A stretch of DNA of 42,272 nt from Taibaiella sp. (lineage in GTDB: Bacteria > Bacteroidota > Bacteroidia > Chitinophagales > Chitinophagaceae). Within the stretch, counting starts at the first letter, position 1. Every line of letters begins with the position of its first letter. The DNA is taken from positions 1-42,272 of the forward strand of contig JAIOYR010000029.1 in the NCBI GenBank assembly GCA_021740995.1. Direction: 5' to 3'. Positions 7,854 through 15,289 of the stretch are shown in pieces. The notes beneath the pieces are model-generated. The model ran no database searches. It saw nothing but the letters and a program-made list of their open reading frames with translations, and was not told the origin of the DNA. Made by a program: the position numbers and the translations under genes.

Positions 7854-8423
7854 TCATTTTCCTACCATGTCCAGCGGTTTGCGGATGTTGGTGCCTATAC
7901 GCTTAAAATGGCTGGGCGATAATCCGGTAACTTTCTTGAACTGGGAAGACAAATGAGCTACACTGCTATACCCCATCCTATCTGCTATATCGCTCAGGGT
8001 CATTTCTTTATATATAATATATTCTTTTATTTTTTCTGTTTTCTGGTTAATGATGTATTGCTCTATTGTTATACCCTCGACCTCTGAAAACAGCTTGCTA
8101 AGGTGGGAGTAGTCAAAATGAAGCTGCTGCGCTATGAGCTCACTGTGCTTTTGCCGTGGCTTATTGTCTGTGTAATGCAGCAGTGTTACCACTACATTCT
8201 TTATCTTTTCTATCATTCTTCCCTTCCTGTAGTCCATAAGTTCGAACCCCAATTGCTGCAATACGGTGTTTAGTGCAGTTAAGCCATCAGCAGGTATAGT
8301 AGTTTCATCCACAGTTACTTCGCCCAGTTCTATTTTGAGCGGGCGTATACCAAACTGAGCCAGCACACCTTCTACTGCTGATATGCAGCGACCACAGACC
8401 ATATTCTTAATGTATAGTGTCAT
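7854..8423 (-). CDS. AraC-family regulator with N-terminal HMA-like metal-binding domain
   Basis: A 189-residue protein in two parts. Residues about 1-70 look like an HMA fold with a metal motif at the very start, MVCGRCISAVEGVL (Cys10, Cys13), and the usual LGFELMDY ending. Residues about 85-180 form an AraC-type double helix-turn-helix: DYSHLSKLFSEVEGITIEQY, then LSDIADRMGYSSVAHLSSQF and FKKVTGLSPSHFK. The plausible reading is a one-component metal sensor: Cu(I) or a similar ion binds the CxxC pair and changes DNA binding by the AraC half. It is upstream of, and on the same strand as, the exported HMA cluster that it likely controls. The metal and the direction of control are inferred. Confidence 0.85.
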   Translation of the reverse strand: MTLYIKNMVCGRCISAVEGVLAQFGIRPLKIELGEVTVDETTIPADGLTALNTVLQQLGFELMDYRKGRMIEKIKNVVVTLLHYTDNKPRQKHSELIAQQLHFDYSHLSKLFSEVEGITIEQYIINQKTEKIKEYIIYKEMTLSDIADRMGYSSVAHLSSQFKKVTGLSPSHFKRIGTNIRKPLDMVGK

Positions 8424-8452
8424 TGATAAAAAATTAGTTGAAATAATATTAA

Positions 8453-9205
8453 CTATTTTCTACTATAATTTCTGATGCGTGAATACTTGAGATAGGCACT
8501 ATAAGCTGACAACCTGCAAATGACAAACCCATAATACCCGTCCAGAAAGCCGAGCCTGAAAAAATACTCACTTATAAAATGCCATACCGGAGAGAAAATA
8601 ACCTTTAGTATCCCGGCACTTTTGCCCTTTTCAATAGCTGCAAGCGCAGCCAACTCTGTATACTTCTCTATCTTCTTTTTGTGGGTGCCTATGCTGTCAA
8701 AACTGTAATGCAGCAAATCCCCTTTCAGAGTACCCTTTACATCATTTTCATCATTCGGCTTCCAGTATTCGTGCACTTTCAGGTCTTGCCATATACCACA
8801 GGTACGATTATATAAGCGGGTCTGATAGTCGGGGTACCAGCCGCAGTGTTTTATCCATCTGCCACAATAATTGGTAAGGCGCGGTATCCTGTACACATTA
8901 TGTGCAGGATTGTTCTTTACAGCCAGTATGCTGTTCTTTAAGGTATCGGTAAGTACCTCATCAGCATCGAGCGATAAAATCCAGTCGTGGGAAGCCAGTG
9001 CCGTAGCGTAGTTCTTTTGGCGGGCATAACCCTCAAAAAGATGCGAAATGACCCGTGCACCGAAAGATACTGCTATAGCCTGTGTATTATCTGCAGAAAA
9101 GCTGTCTACTACCACTATCTCATCGGCTAGACCGGCAACAGAGCCCAGGCACCGTGCAAGATTCTTTTCTTCATTAAATGTAATAACCACAACGCTGATG
9201 CGCAT
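8453..9205 (-). CDS. Family 2 glycosyltransferase (LPS core WaaE/KdtX-like)
   Basis: A 250-residue GT-A enzyme. The N-terminus MRISVVVITFNEEKNLARCL is the nucleotide-sugar-binding strand of family 2, followed by ADEIVVVDSFSADNT and the DxD-type metal motif in WILSLDADEVLT (about residue 78). Downstream YNRTCGIWQDLKVHEYW resembles the H(E)-containing segment of WaaE/KdtX-type enzymes, which add glucose to the LPS inner core. There is no signal peptide and no clear membrane helix apart from a hydrophobic patch near 210-225, so it acts at the cytoplasmic face. The acceptor cannot be deduced. It is divergent from rplS and appears monocistronic. Confidence 0.85.
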   Translation of the reverse strand: MRISVVVITFNEEKNLARCLGSVAGLADEIVVVDSFSADNTQAIAVSFGARVISHLFEGYARQKNYATALASHDWILSLDADEVLTDTLKNSILAVKNNPAHNVYRIPRLTNYCGRWIKHCGWYPDYQTRLYNRTCGIWQDLKVHEYWKPNDENDVKGTLKGDLLHYSFDSIGTHKKKIEKYTELAALAAIEKGKSAGILKVIFSPVWHFISEYFFRLGFLDGYYGFVICRLSAYSAYLKYSRIRNYSRK

Positions 9206-9370
9206 CCTAAATAATTATCCTTGCTGAAAGTGTCTTGTAAAACCGTAAAATTAGAAATACATTGTCATTTTTGGGGAATTTTAAATGAATATCTTTGGCT
9301 GGAATAGCTTTCATGTGATAAAAAAATTAAAAAAGAAGTAATTTTGATTTTTTATTTCCTACTTTATCCA

Positions 9371-9378
9371 TACCTTTG
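9371..9378 (+). promoter_or_regulatory. -7 promoter box for rplS
   Basis: TACCTTTG matches TAnnTTTG 31 bases before the rplS start. Upstream, TTTG at 9343-9346 is about 24 bases away, longer than the usual spacing of about 19, so the -33 element is uncertain. Confidence 0.55.
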
Positions 9379-9409
9379 CAGTCCGAAAAATTCATAAATT
9401 ATATACAAA

Positions 9410-9790
9410 ATGGAAGCAGTAGCTTTTGTACACGAACAACTAACGGCAAAGAAAGAATTTCCAAAATTCAAGGCAGGTGATAATATCACTGTTAATTATA
9501 AAATCGTTGAGGGCAACAAAGAACGTATACAGTCGTTCAAAGGAGATGTGCTGAAACGCCAGGGTACCGGTCATACACAGACATTCACAGTTCGCAAAAT
9601 GTCGGACGGTGTAGGTGTAGAACGCCTTTTCCCATTGTTTTCACCAAACATCGAATCAATTGTACTGCACAAAGTAGGTCGTGTACGTCGTGCTAAGTTG
9701 TTCTATCTTCGTGAGCGTTCAGGTAAGTCTGCACGTATCAAGGAAAAGAAACAAATACATGCATCTGCAAAGTCGAAAGCGAAAGCTTAA
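9410..9790 (+). CDS. rplS: 50S ribosomal protein L19
   Basis: A 126-residue basic protein of the large ribosomal subunit at the 30S-50S interface. It shows the L19 signature FKAGDNITVNYKIVEG, IQSFKGDVLKRQGTG, then TFTVRKMSDGVGVERLFPLFSP and VGRVRRAKLFYLRERSGKSARIKEK. The lysine-rich tail is a little longer than in E. coli (115 residues), as often seen in Bacteroidota. It has its own -7 box and a strong terminator, so it is probably monocistronic here; trmD and rimM, its usual neighbours in other phyla, are absent. Confidence 0.97.
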   Translation: MEAVAFVHEQLTAKKEFPKFKAGDNITVNYKIVEGNKERIQSFKGDVLKRQGTGHTQTFTVRKMSDGVGVERLFPLFSPNIESIVLHKVGRVRRAKLFYLRERSGKSARIKEKKQIHASAKSKAKA

Positions 9791-9815
9791 GACTTATCAA
9801 TACAACATCTTTTGG

Positions 9816-9846
9816 AAGGATACACCAAGTGTATCCTTCTTTTTGT
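9816..9846 (+). terminator. Rho-independent terminator after rplS
   Basis: Perfect 10-bp stem AAGGATACAC (9816-9825), loop CAA, GTGTATCCTT (9829-9838), followed by CTTTTTGT. It begins 25 bases after the rplS stop. Confidence 0.92.
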
Positions 9847-10208
9847 GTGCCTACATTGCCTAAAGTTGCATTGCCTTGGAAATTTATAATACAGTCCGGA
9901 AGCGCCGGAAAACCCTATTTAAAACTATTTGTACCGGGGAAATGCTGGCCGTAATATTTCCTGTTTCGGTCAGGACAATTAATTCTTACCCAACTTGTAC
10001 CGCATATGCGCTGCTGCGGGCGTTTCTACAACTTCCACAAGCTCAAGTGATAATTAGCTATAGTTCATGTTATCAAACAGTCGCAAACAGCTGCCCGGCA
10101 TCACGGATACTATCTGTAGGGTAAACTCATCTGCCGGCCCGGTATTCAGAGATTGATTTGCCACACTAATCTCCGTTTGCAATGAGGACTATAGGCAGCT
10201 GCATTTGT
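9847..10208. other. Non-coding gap
   Basis: No supported gene. A short open frame at about 9876-10124 has no family resemblance and skewed composition, and I reject it. A small GC-rich inverted repeat, TCCGG-AAGCG-CCGGA, lies near 9895-9909. Nothing else is recognisable. Confidence 0.5.
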
Positions 10209-10310
10209 ACCCTATACAAACAGCTGAGAAAACCGCTCTCGCTCTGTTTCTCCGCTCTCATTTTTGTGCCCCGAACAGACAAAACTTCAAACCAAATAAG
10301 AGATTTATTT
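10209..10310 (-). repeat. tRNA-3'-end/terminator repeat, copy A (after the cyclase gene)
   Basis: The segment CAGCTGAGAAAACCGC, then TCTCGCTCTGTTTCTCCGCT and CTCATTTTTGTGCCCC, matches copy B (12382-12478) over about 100 bases and copy C (14529-14580, 3' flank of tRNA-Leu) over about 50. Read on the minus strand it gives ...GTCTGTTCGGGGCACAAAAATGAG then the hairpin. GGGGCA equals the 3' acceptor end of the tRNA-Leu, and the sequence before it (GGTTTGAAG) resembles a decayed T-arm. The stem is imperfect here. It lies just downstream of the cyclase stop and could still terminate transcription. Confidence 0.7.
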
Positions 10311-10348
10311 TATGAGATATGCTTTTTAAAATCTCTGAAATAACGAAA

Positions 10349-12238
10349 TCATCCCACAAAATACATCTTCATCACCCCCTTACCCTTCGCCTCCACTTCC
10401 CCCCTGTACTCACAACTGAATTTATCTTTTACCAGTTCGTAGGTGGTTTCAGAGATGTTTATTTTGCCGGCTACACTGTTCTGTTCCATGCGCGCCGCAG
10501 TGTTTACTGTATCGCCCCAAATATCGTAAGCAAATTTCTTTACGCCTACTATGCCTGCTACCACGCTTCCGGTGTGTATCCCAATGCGAACCCGAAAGGT
10601 ATTGTTACCCATTATTGATACCCTTTTCTGCATAAAGGCATTAATTTCTAATGCTGCCATAACCACGTTTTCGGAATGTTGTGTGTTTGGCAGAGGTAAG
10701 CCGCATACTGCAAGGTAAGCATCACCGATTGTTTTAATCTTCTCTATATTGAATTTACTTGTTATCTCATCAAAAGCTTTGAAGCAGGTATCAAGTTCTC
10801 TTACGAGGTCACGAGGCGAGAGCTTTTCCGACACTTCGGTAAAACTTACAAAATCGGTAAATATAACCGTTACTTCTTCGAATAATCTGGCGTCAGCACT
10901 TCCTTTTTCTTTTAATTCTTCAGCTACTTCCGAAGGGAGGATGTTGAGCAGCAGATCGTCGCTACGTTTCTTTTCCATACTAATCTGCGAGTTCGCCTTA
11001 GTTAAAAGCTTATTATTCCTTTGTTGTGTTTTATAGCTTTTATAAACAACAACAATAACGCATCCCAGTAATCCCAAACCTGCCATAAAATATCCACGTT
11101 CATTACGTTTTTTAGCTACTGCCAAGCGATCAAGCGCTATCTGTTTGTCTTTAATTTCTATGTCCTTTTCCTTAAGGTCAATGCTGCGTTTAGTTTCAAG
11201 ATCTGTAATCTTGGTATGGTTCTCAATATTAAAGATGGAGTCGTAAACAGCCCTGCCCTTATTAGTAAATTCAAAAGCTTTCTTATAATCTCCTTCAAGC
11301 ACATAAATTCTGCTAAGAAAGCTGTAACTATCTTCCATCAGTCTAGGTGCACCTATTTCTTTCGCCACTTCAAGGCTTCTGATGCCGTAGTAAATTGCTT
11401 TTTGCCGTAGTTCTGAAGCCCCTTTGACTGACTGTGTTCCTGCTGGGGTATCCAGACTCATTGCGTAATAGCTTTCGCCAAGTCCAATTAGGATTACCTG
11501 TAGCAAACCTAAATACTCCTTTATTTCGTTTATCTTATTTAGTGCTTTCAGTCTGTATTCCAAAGCAAGTCGATGTTTTTTCTGTTGATCGTAAACCCCT
11601 CCTATTGCCACATAGATCGTAGCAAAGATATTTGGATCATTGGATCCTTCAATCAGTTTTAGTGCTCTGAAAAAGTACTTTAACGCGTTTTCGCAATCAT
11701 CGTTGTTACCATAGGCATTACCTATATTAATTACATTGAATAACACCATCCGCTTATCGCCTATTCGTTCTGACATTTCCAGCGACTTAAAGGAATATTC
11801 CAGTGCCTTTGCAAAATTATGTTGCATGTAATACACATTGGCTATGTTGCCTGTAACTGCTGCGATACCTTTTTTGTTATCGAGTTCCTCATAAAGGGTT
11901 ATTGCTTGATAATAGCAATTTAGCGCCTTGGGACCATCCGGCTTATTATCGTAATTGCATCCTATACGATTATATGCGTCAGCCATTCCTTTTTTCCAGC
12001 CCAGTTTTTTGGCAAGAGCCAATCCACTTAATCCAAATTTAATGCCTGTATCTTGATTGAAATCGCAATAGCTATAGGAAAGGTTTACCAGTAAATTCAC
12101 TTTATTGGTATCTTCTTTTTGTTTAGGTAACTCTAAGAGCATAGAGTCTAGACTAAATCCCCCATGCGATTGGGCATAACTATAAATCGAGTGTAGCATA
12201 GCCACTAGTAGCAGTATGCCTCTTACAGATATCCTCAT
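10349..12238 (-). CDS. Class III adenylate cyclase with TPR sensor region
   Basis: About 629 residues from the ATG at 12238: signal peptide (MRISVRGILLLVAMLHSIYSYAQ), six or so tetratricopeptide repeats (about 30-330), a coiled stretch, one transmembrane helix (about 390-410), a linker (DLLLNILPSEVAEELKEKG) and a C-terminal cyclase domain (about 455-629). Metal-binding aspartates lie in VIFTDFVSFTEVS and IKTIGDAYLAVCG. The base-selecting positions read Lys (EKIKTIGD) and Asp (YDIWGDTVNTAARM), the adenylate-type pair, so cAMP is the likely product. The TPR part would be periplasmic. An in-frame start at 12385 exists, but the promoter at 12255-12284 and the signal peptide favour 12238. The TPR-TM-cyclase layout is common in Bacteroidota; the ligand is unknown. 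Confidence 0.9.
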   Translation of the reverse strand: MRISVRGILLLVAMLHSIYSYAQSHGGFSLDSMLLELPKQKEDTNKVNLLVNLSYSYCDFNQDTGIKFGLSGLALAKKLGWKKGMADAYNRIGCNYDNKPDGPKALNCYYQAITLYEELDNKKGIAAVTGNIANVYYMQHNFAKALEYSFKSLEMSERIGDKRMVLFNVINIGNAYGNNDDCENALKYFFRALKLIEGSNDPNIFATIYVAIGGVYDQQKKHRLALEYRLKALNKINEIKEYLGLLQVILIGLGESYYAMSLDTPAGTQSVKGASELRQKAIYYGIRSLEVAKEIGAPRLMEDSYSFLSRIYVLEGDYKKAFEFTNKGRAVYDSIFNIENHTKITDLETKRSIDLKEKDIEIKDKQIALDRLAVAKKRNERGYFMAGLGLLGCVIVVVYKSYKTQQRNNKLLTKANSQISMEKKRSDDLLLNILPSEVAEELKEKGSADARLFEEVTVIFTDFVSFTEVSEKLSPRDLVRELDTCFKAFDEITSKFNIEKIKTIGDAYLAVCGLPLPNTQHSENVVMAALEINAFMQKRVSIMGNNTFRVRIGIHTGSVVAGIVGVKKFAYDIWGDTVNTAARMEQNSVAGKINISETTYELVKDKFSCEYRGEVEAKGKGVMKMYFVG

Positions 12239-12254
12239 AGGTGCAATTTGTATA

Positions 12255-12284
12255 CAAAGTACAGAGTTATTTTGTACCACCAAA
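12255..12284 (-). promoter_or_regulatory. Promoter of the TPR-cyclase gene
   Basis: On the minus strand TTTG (12281-12284) is followed after 19 bases by TACTTTG (12255-12261), close to the TTTG / TAnnTTTG pattern. It lies 17 bases before the ATG at 12238, giving a very short leader and supporting that start. Confidence 0.55.
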
Positions 12285-12381
12285 CTCCGCAGTTCAAACT
12301 GTTCCGAAAGAATCATCAAACGGTGAATAAAACTCCCTGCGGGCATGCTGCTTATCGCTAAAATAAAGTGGTCTTCCAAAT

Positions 12382-12478
12382 GCAAACAGCGGAGAAACCG
12401 CTCTCGCTCTGTTTCTCCGCTCTCATTTTTGTGTCACTAACAGACAAAAACTCGAGCCAAATGAGGGAATTCTTTTGC
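12382..12478 (-). repeat. tRNA-3'-end/terminator repeat, copy B (after the sigma-factor gene)
   Basis: AACAGCGGAGAAACCGC then TCTCGCTCTGTTTCTCCGCT and CTCATTTTTGTGTCACTAAC; nearly identical to copy A over the hairpin, with similarity continuing through CAGACAAAAACTCGAGCCAA. The stem GCGGAGAAAC / GTTTCTCCGC is perfect. It is the 3' flank of the minus-strand sigma-factor gene, about 110 bases after its stop, and can act as its terminator. The minus-strand reading GGCTCGAGTTTTTGTCTG resembles a decayed tRNA T-arm, which is an inference. Confidence 0.75.
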
Positions 12479-12592
12479 GAGTTATATCGAGTATCTTCGG
12501 CGTTAGTCCCCGGATTGTCGGTGGCGCCCCGAAAATGGAGACCCACCAAGGACGGAGGCTGCACTCATTTGTATAAATAAATTTAAAAACAC

Positions 12593-13867
12593 TTAATTCC
12601 TATTCTTCAGCAGTTCTTCCATCTTTGTTCTAATGAGTTTCTTTTCTGCTGCAGAAGGAGTAAGATCAAAAGCCTGTTGCAGGTATTCATTCGCTTTTAT
12701 CGTGTCGCTGAGTCTTTTATACAATTCTCCAAGCACAGAACTATAAATATGATCTGTTCGTAAAAGCTTTTCAACTCCGGTGATTGAAAGAATGGATTGA
12801 ATAGCAGCTTCTATTGCTCCCAATTGTGCAAGTACTATAGCCCGGTTCAACTGCACAGCAGGAGATGGATTTACTTCCAGCAACATATCATACAACTGTA
12901 GTAACATTTCCCAATTGGTATCAGCGAAGGTTTCTGCAAGACAATGCTGCGCAGCTATAGCAGATTCTATATGATAAACACTCAACTCATCACCATTGCT
13001 GCACTTATTTAAATAATGAACCCCGATATTGATCAGTTCCTTGTTCCATTTTTTTCTGTCCTGTTGCTGCAGCAGAATGATGTCATTATTATCATCAATC
13101 CTGCTGTCGAACCTGGAAGCCTGGAAACACATCAGGCTTAGCAACGCAAATGTTGATGGCTGATCACCGGCTTTATGTTCACCCAGCAGTTTACAGCAAC
13201 GCATGGCCTCAGCACAAAGATCTTTGCGTATAAGTTCATCGGCTTTTAGAGAATTATATCCTTCATTGAATAATAGATACAGAACGGTGTAAATCGTTTC
13301 CAGTCGTTTCTTCAACTCTTCTCCGGCGGGAATTTCTAACTGGATATGATTATTCTTTAAAAATTCTTTTGCCCTGTGTAATCGTTTTTGAATGGCAGCC
13401 TCATTAGTAAGTAGTGATCTTGCAATTTCTTGCATAGAGAATCCGGAAACTGTTTTTAAAGTAAGTGCTACCTGATCTTCCTGTTTCAAAGATGGATGGC
13501 AGCATGCAAACATCATTCTCAATTGGCTGTCTGCAATTTCCAGTTCATGAAAAAACTGGTCAAGCGTGTAGGCAGACTGGTCATTCAGTTCAGCAGCTAG
13601 TTCTTTAGAATAGAGATTGAAATTATTTTGTCTTCTTATAATATCAATTGCCCTGTTTTTTGCAACCTGCATCAGCCATGCAGCAGGATCGTCCGGAAGA
13701 TTATTGAACTTCCAGCTTTGCTGTGCTTTTATAAAAGCATCCTGCACCACATCTTCTGCCAGTTGCAGGTTATGCAATCCAAACAATCTTGATAAAACGG
13801 CAACCATCTTTCCCGCTTCATGGCGAAAAAGATGGTCAACCAGTTTCTCTGTTTCTGAAAATCGCAT
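12593..13867 (-). CDS. ECF sigma factor with C-terminal TPR-like extension (ECF42-like)
   Basis: A 424-residue sigma-70 family protein. Region 2 is near residues 10-80 (LAEDVVQDAFIKAQQSW, then PAAWLMQVAKNRAIDIIRRQ). Region 4 is near 110-165 (LTLKTVSGFSMQEIARSLLTNEAAIQKRLHRAKEFL). About 250 further residues form a helical extension (YNSLKADELIRKDLCAEAMR, later VNPSPAVQLNRAIVLAQLGA), typical of ECF groups that lack an anti-sigma factor. The gene starts three bases after the stop of a DGPF/YCII protein gene, the hallmark partner of ECF42, so the two are co-translated. The extension is thought to control sigma activity in this group. No anti-sigma gene is nearby. The target promoters are unknown, but self-control of the pair is likely. 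Confidence 0.9.
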   Translation of the reverse strand: MRFSETEKLVDHLFRHEAGKMVAVLSRLFGLHNLQLAEDVVQDAFIKAQQSWKFNNLPDDPAAWLMQVAKNRAIDIIRRQNNFNLYSKELAAELNDQSAYTLDQFFHELEIADSQLRMMFACCHPSLKQEDQVALTLKTVSGFSMQEIARSLLTNEAAIQKRLHRAKEFLKNNHIQLEIPAGEELKKRLETIYTVLYLLFNEGYNSLKADELIRKDLCAEAMRCCKLLGEHKAGDQPSTFALLSLMCFQASRFDSRIDDNNDIILLQQQDRKKWNKELINIGVHYLNKCSNGDELSVYHIESAIAAQHCLAETFADTNWEMLLQLYDMLLEVNPSPAVQLNRAIVLAQLGAIEAAIQSILSITGVEKLLRTDHIYSSVLGELYKRLSDTIKANEYLQQAFDLTPSAAEKKLIRTKMEELLKNRN

Positions 13868-13870
13868 GAA

Positions 13871-14215
13871 TCACATATTATCAAACACCGCTACATCCCG
13901 CACTTCAACAGTTCCGCCCTGAGGAAGGTCAGGACAACTCTTGGCAATCTCAGCAGCTTCTTCAATGCTGGCGGCTTTTACAATAAAGAATCCGCCCACC
14001 ATCTCTTTGCTTTCTGCATACGGGCCATCCGTAACCAAATTACCTTTTTTTACTGTTTTCCCGGTAGGCAGCAAGGCTTCGCCGGCTGTGTAAATACCCT
14101 TACTTTGCAATTCACCTATCCATGAGAACCATTTTTGCATGTTTTGCTGAGATTCTTCCGGAGACATTTTCATAGCATCGCTGCCACTGCGAAAAATAAG
14201 CATGAAATTTTTCAT
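13871..14215 (-). CDS. DGPF/YCII-domain protein partner of the ECF sigma factor
   Basis: A 114-residue single-domain protein (MKNFMLIFRSGSD at the start, then MQKWFSWIGELQSKG) with the characteristic VTDGPYAESKEMVGGFFIV segment that names the DGPF family, related to YCII dimeric alpha-beta barrels. It is three bases upstream of the ECF42-like sigma gene and is probably translationally coupled to it. In this arrangement the DGPF protein is usually a target or modulator of the sigma factor; its chemistry is unknown. The ATG at 14215 gives the canonical N-terminal beta strand. Confidence 0.9.
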   Translation of the reverse strand: MKNFMLIFRSGSDAMKMSPEESQQNMQKWFSWIGELQSKGIYTAGEALLPTGKTVKKGNLVTDGPYAESKEMVGGFFIVKAASIEEAAEIAKSCPDLPQGGTVEVRDVAVFDNM

Positions 14216-14528
14216 TGTTCTGTGTTTTGGTTTTATTAATTAGTTTACGGGTATATGACGAACAGCATTTTCCCCGGCAGACAAAAATTACAAACTTTTT
14301 TTGAGTTGCGTATGAATTTGTGTAAATGGCAGCAGGGAAACACCGCAAAATTGCCTCCACTGGCGGAAGTTTTCAGTCTAAGCAGGTGCGCGAGCGAACC
14401 CGTGCCTCACCCAATTTTGCCAGTTTGCAACTGGCATTTGCAAATTCCTACTATAAATATCCCCTGGTCAATGCATCTCGCTTGCGACTACGCCAAATAA
14501 AATCATTGATAAAACTTCTACTAACAAA
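14216..14528. other. Non-coding gap upstream of the DGPF-sigma operon
   Basis: No supported gene. Open frames across it on either strand run into the tRNA-Leu antisense or the DGPF gene and are rejected. At 14265-14290, CCCCGGCAGACAAAAATTACAAAC resembles the tails of repeat copies A and B (CCCCGAACAGACAAAACTTCAAAC), a possible fourth, partial copy. The operon promoter should lie here, but no clean TTTG / TAnnTTTG pair is seen. Confidence 0.45.
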
Positions 14529-14573
14529 AAAGCGGAGAAACCGCTCCACGCTCGTTTCTCCGCTCTCATTTTT
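14529..14573 (-). terminator. tRNA-Leu terminator; repeat copy C
   Basis: A perfect stem AAGCGGAGAAAC with GTTTCTCCGCT (arms near 14530-14541 and 14553-14563) directly follows the 3' end of tRNA-Leu on the minus strand and is succeeded by TTTTTTGTTAG. It shares hairpin and spacer (CACAAAAATGAGAGCGGAG) with copies A and B. Confidence 0.85.
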
Positions 14574-14574
14574 G

Positions 14575-14660
14575 TGCCCCAGACGGGAATCGAACCCGTA
14601 CTTGCCTTGCGGCAAACAGGATTTTAAGTCCTGCGCGTCTACCTATTCCGCCACCAGGGC
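14575..14660 (-). tRNA. tRNA-Leu (anticodon UAA)
   Basis: 86 bases. On the minus strand it begins GCCCTGGTGGCGGAATAGG, with anticodon stem-loop AGGA-CTTAAAA-TCCT (anticodon TAA), a long variable arm (TTTGCCGCAAGGCAAG) typical of leucine, the T-loop GGGTTCGATTCCC and acceptor end CTGGGGCA. The CCA end is not encoded (CACAA follows). Confidence 0.96.
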
Positions 14661-14705
14661 TGGTGGTACTTTTACTACTTCGACAGTAAAGTTAATTACT
14701 ACCGG

Positions 14706-14743
14706 GCAAAAAAAATTCCATCCGATATAAAAACGAATGGAAT
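14706..14743 (-). terminator. Hairpin and T-run after tRNA-Gly
   Basis: On the minus strand ATTCCATTCG, loop, CGGATGGAAT (14715-14743; one mismatch), followed by TTTTTTTGC. It lies between tRNA-Gly and tRNA-Leu, so the two tRNAs may be partly separated in expression. Confidence 0.75.
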
Positions 14744-14749
14744 CTTTTG

Positions 14750-14822
<73 letters not shown>

Positions 14823-14867
14823 ATAACTTTAAGAACTTTCCCGCCTGCTTCGCTGCTTTTGGGATTG

Positions 14868-14898
14868 CAAAGATAAGGGCAGAATCATAAAAAACAAA
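14868..14898 (-). promoter_or_regulatory. Promoter of the tRNA-Gly/tRNA-Leu unit
   Basis: On the minus strand TTTG (14895-14898), exactly 19 bases, then TATCTTTG (14868-14875). This is a textbook Bacteroidota sigma-70-type promoter, 45 bases before the tRNA-Gly 5' end, and is strong evidence for the phylum. Confidence 0.85.
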
Positions 14899-15209
14899 CT
14901 TCCTGACACAAAAATAAAATCGCTATACACTGGTGGCGCTACCAATCCATCAAGATAAGCCATGGGATGGGCTTTCAGCATTTCGATGTAGTAAAAAATC
15001 AGATGCATTGTCTGCCCTATAATGTGTGAGCTTGCTGGTAAAACTATAAGACTTACCAGGGTTAGCCTTTGAACAAATCAACACTACGCTCTATCGTCGG
15101 CAAAAGTGGACAACTGCCAATTGTAAACTGCTAGCTGCTAACTAAACAAATGTCGCCCACTACCCGCCATCAATCATTACTAACTATAACATTGTAGTAA
15201 CACAAATTC
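14899..15209. other. Non-coding gap
   Basis: No gene is supported. A small hairpin CTGGTAA-N11-TTACCAG lies near 15035-15059. The rest appears featureless. Confidence 0.4.
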
Positions 15210-15251
15210 AGTACTATATATTGCATAGTACTAAAATTATACTTAGCTTTG
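15210..15251 (+). promoter_or_regulatory. Promoter with overlapping palindromic operator of the PadR-PspC operon
   Basis: TTG (15221-15223) and TAGCTTTG (15244-15251) are spaced 20 bases, a good Bacteroidota promoter. A perfect inverted repeat, AGTACTAT (15210-15217) - 7 bases - ATAGTACT (15225-15232), surrounds the -33 element. Palindromes of this size are typical PadR operators, so the first gene probably represses its own operon. The promoter also places the true PadR start downstream, at 15290. Confidence 0.75.
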
Positions 15252-15289
15252 CATCATCATTGCTGATAACCCTTATAAAATCTCATACA

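Noticed and set aside
9876-10124. 82-residue open frame after rplS
   Set aside because: No family resemblance, odd composition, no promoter or start signal.
12239-12385. Extended N-terminus of the cyclase from an in-frame start at 12385
   Set aside because: It would lie upstream of a recognisable promoter (12255-12284) and would bury the signal peptide; the ATG at 12238 is better.
14326-14730. 134-residue open frame on the plus strand across the tRNA-Leu region
   Set aside because: Its C-terminal half is the antisense of tRNA-Leu plus its terminator (residues such as RRESNPYLPCGKQ); a well-known spurious type.
15221-15289. Extended N-terminus of the PadR protein from 15221
   Set aside because: It overlaps the -33/-7 promoter and its operator palindrome, so it cannot be transcribed from it.
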